From NCBI RefSeq assembly GCF_001982635.1, contig NZ_MKFI01000002.1:733313-797312 (forward strand): a stretch of 64,000 nt of DNA. Direction: 5' to 3'. A model generated the notes under the pieces. The model saw only the letters and a program-made list of their open reading frames with translations, made no database searches and was not told the DNA's origin. Position numbers and translations under genes: made by a program. This document shows, piece after piece, positions 63,473-64,000 of the stretch (within the stretch, counting starts at the first letter, position 1; every line of letters starts with the position of its first letter). The stretch comes from Bradyrhizobium mercantei. GTDB taxonomy: Bacteria; Pseudomonadota; Alphaproteobacteria; Rhizobiales; Xanthobacteraceae.

Positions 63473-64000
63473 GTGAAGCGGCCGCGGAAGCGCGCTTCCA
63501 GCGTCGCTGTGATCGATATCGGCTCGAACTCGGTTCGACTCGTGGTTTACGAGTCGATGGCGCGCAGCCTCGTCACCATCTTCAACGAGAAGGCGCTGTG
63601 CGGGCTCGGACGCGAGGTGCAGAGCACCGGCCTGCTCGCAACCGACGCCGTCAACAAGGCGCTCACCGCGCTGCGCCGCTTTCGCGCGCTGTGCCGGATC
63701 CAGCAGGTCGGCCGCGTCTACGCGATCGCGACCGCGGCCTGCCGCGACGCCAAGAACGGTCCGGACTTCATCGCCCAGGCCGAGCGGATCTGCGGCGCCA
63801 AGATCGAGATTCTCACCGGACCGCGTGAGGCGAAGCTGTCTGCGCTCGGCGTCGTCTCGGGCGTGCACAATCCGAACGGCATCGTCGGCGATCTCGGCGG
63901 CGGCTCGCTCGAACTGATCGACGTCAAGGGCAACCGCGTGCGCAGCGGCGTGACGCTGCCGCTCGGCAGCCTCGCGCTACAGGACCTCTCGAACAAATCG
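63473..64000 (+). CDS. ppx: Exopolyphosphatase / Ppx-GppA family, 5' part (3' end outside window)
   Basis: The first 176 codons of a Ppx/GppA phosphatase, open to the right edge. 'AVIDIGSNSVRLVVY' is the phosphate-binding motif of the actin-like fold, with 'ATAACRDAKNGPDF' and 'GDLGGGSLELIDV' further on. Start GTG 63473 follows GGGGG. It is directly behind ppk, giving a polyphosphate synthesis and degradation pair in one transcription unit. Confidence 0.9.
   Translation, partial: MKRPRKRASSVAVIDIGSNSVRLVVYESMARSLVTIFNEKALCGLGREVQSTGLLATDAVNKALTALRRFRALCRIQQVGRVYAIATAACRDAKNGPDFIAQAERICGAKIEILTGPREAKLSALGVVSGVHNPNGIVGDLGGGSLELIDVKGNRVRSGVTLPLGSLALQDLSNKS

Overview
The window is a high-GC chromosomal segment of an alphaproteobacterium, most likely Bradyrhizobium or a close relative (Nitrobacteraceae/Bradyrhizobiaceae). 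The evidence is strong GC3 bias, a eukaryotic-type glutamine synthetase II gene (glnII) beside a divergent GstI/DUF2735 gene, the gene set rnd, cspA, purN/purM, a CDP-alcohol phosphatidyltransferase, a DnaA-related Hda-like gene, ppk and ppx, and many copies of palindromic intergenic repeats that I recognise from bradyrhizobial genomes. I see no rRNA, tRNA, CRISPR array, integrase or insertion sequence, so this looks like ordinary chromosome with accessory metabolic genes rather than an island.

Layout. 1-6.7 kb: small regulators (DUF2336, PilZ, PAS), a beta-lactamase-fold hydrolase whose 5' end collides with a secreted dienelactone-hydrolase gene, a hexapeptide acetyltransferase, an ABC-F ATPase, a YdcZ-type transporter and the first of three GrlR-like genes. 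7-12.1 kb: an exported protein of unknown function followed by a periplasmic molybdenum hydroxylase (Tat-exported molybdopterin subunit, 2Fe-2S subunit, di-heme cytochrome c). 12.2-16.7 kb: a Sel1 protein, a leaderless ModA-like protein translationally coupled to the second GrlR-like gene, then glnII with a sigma-54 promoter and divergent gstI. 17-23 kb: short stand-alone genes (MliC, tyrosine phosphatase, SGNH hydrolase, SDR, third GrlR-like gene, DUF2161 nuclease-like protein, monooxygenase, GNAT, thioesterase).

23-31 kb: a BtuF-like binding protein, a tryptophan-to-anthranilate kynurenine operon (formamidase-like hydrolase, kynA, kynU), an M20 peptidase, and a PNPOx-like gene divergent from a MocR/PdxR regulator. 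31-38 kb: small exported proteins, CreA, a large L,D-transpeptidase with a second domain lacking the catalytic motif, a periplasmic glutathione peroxidase, a polysaccharide deacetylase, a DHFR-like reductase and DoxX. 38-47 kb: maeB, an AsmA/YdgA-like membrane-anchored protein, aspS, selO. 47-56 kb: two LysR regulators with neighbouring oxidoreductase or transporter genes, ChrA, an acyltransferase and a GNAT protein. 56-64 kb: rnd, cspA, purN/purM, the phosphatidyltransferase, hdaA-like, ppk and the start of ppx.

Genes that clearly work together are the molybdenum hydroxylase set, gstI/glnII, the kynurenine operon, purM-purN (4-bp overlap) and ppk-ppx (polyphosphate synthesis and degradation). 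The most interesting unexplained material is the set of three GrlR-like paralogues, one of them coupled to a cytosolic ModA-like protein, the terminator-like hairpin directly in front of cspA, and the density of several unrelated palindromic repeat families.
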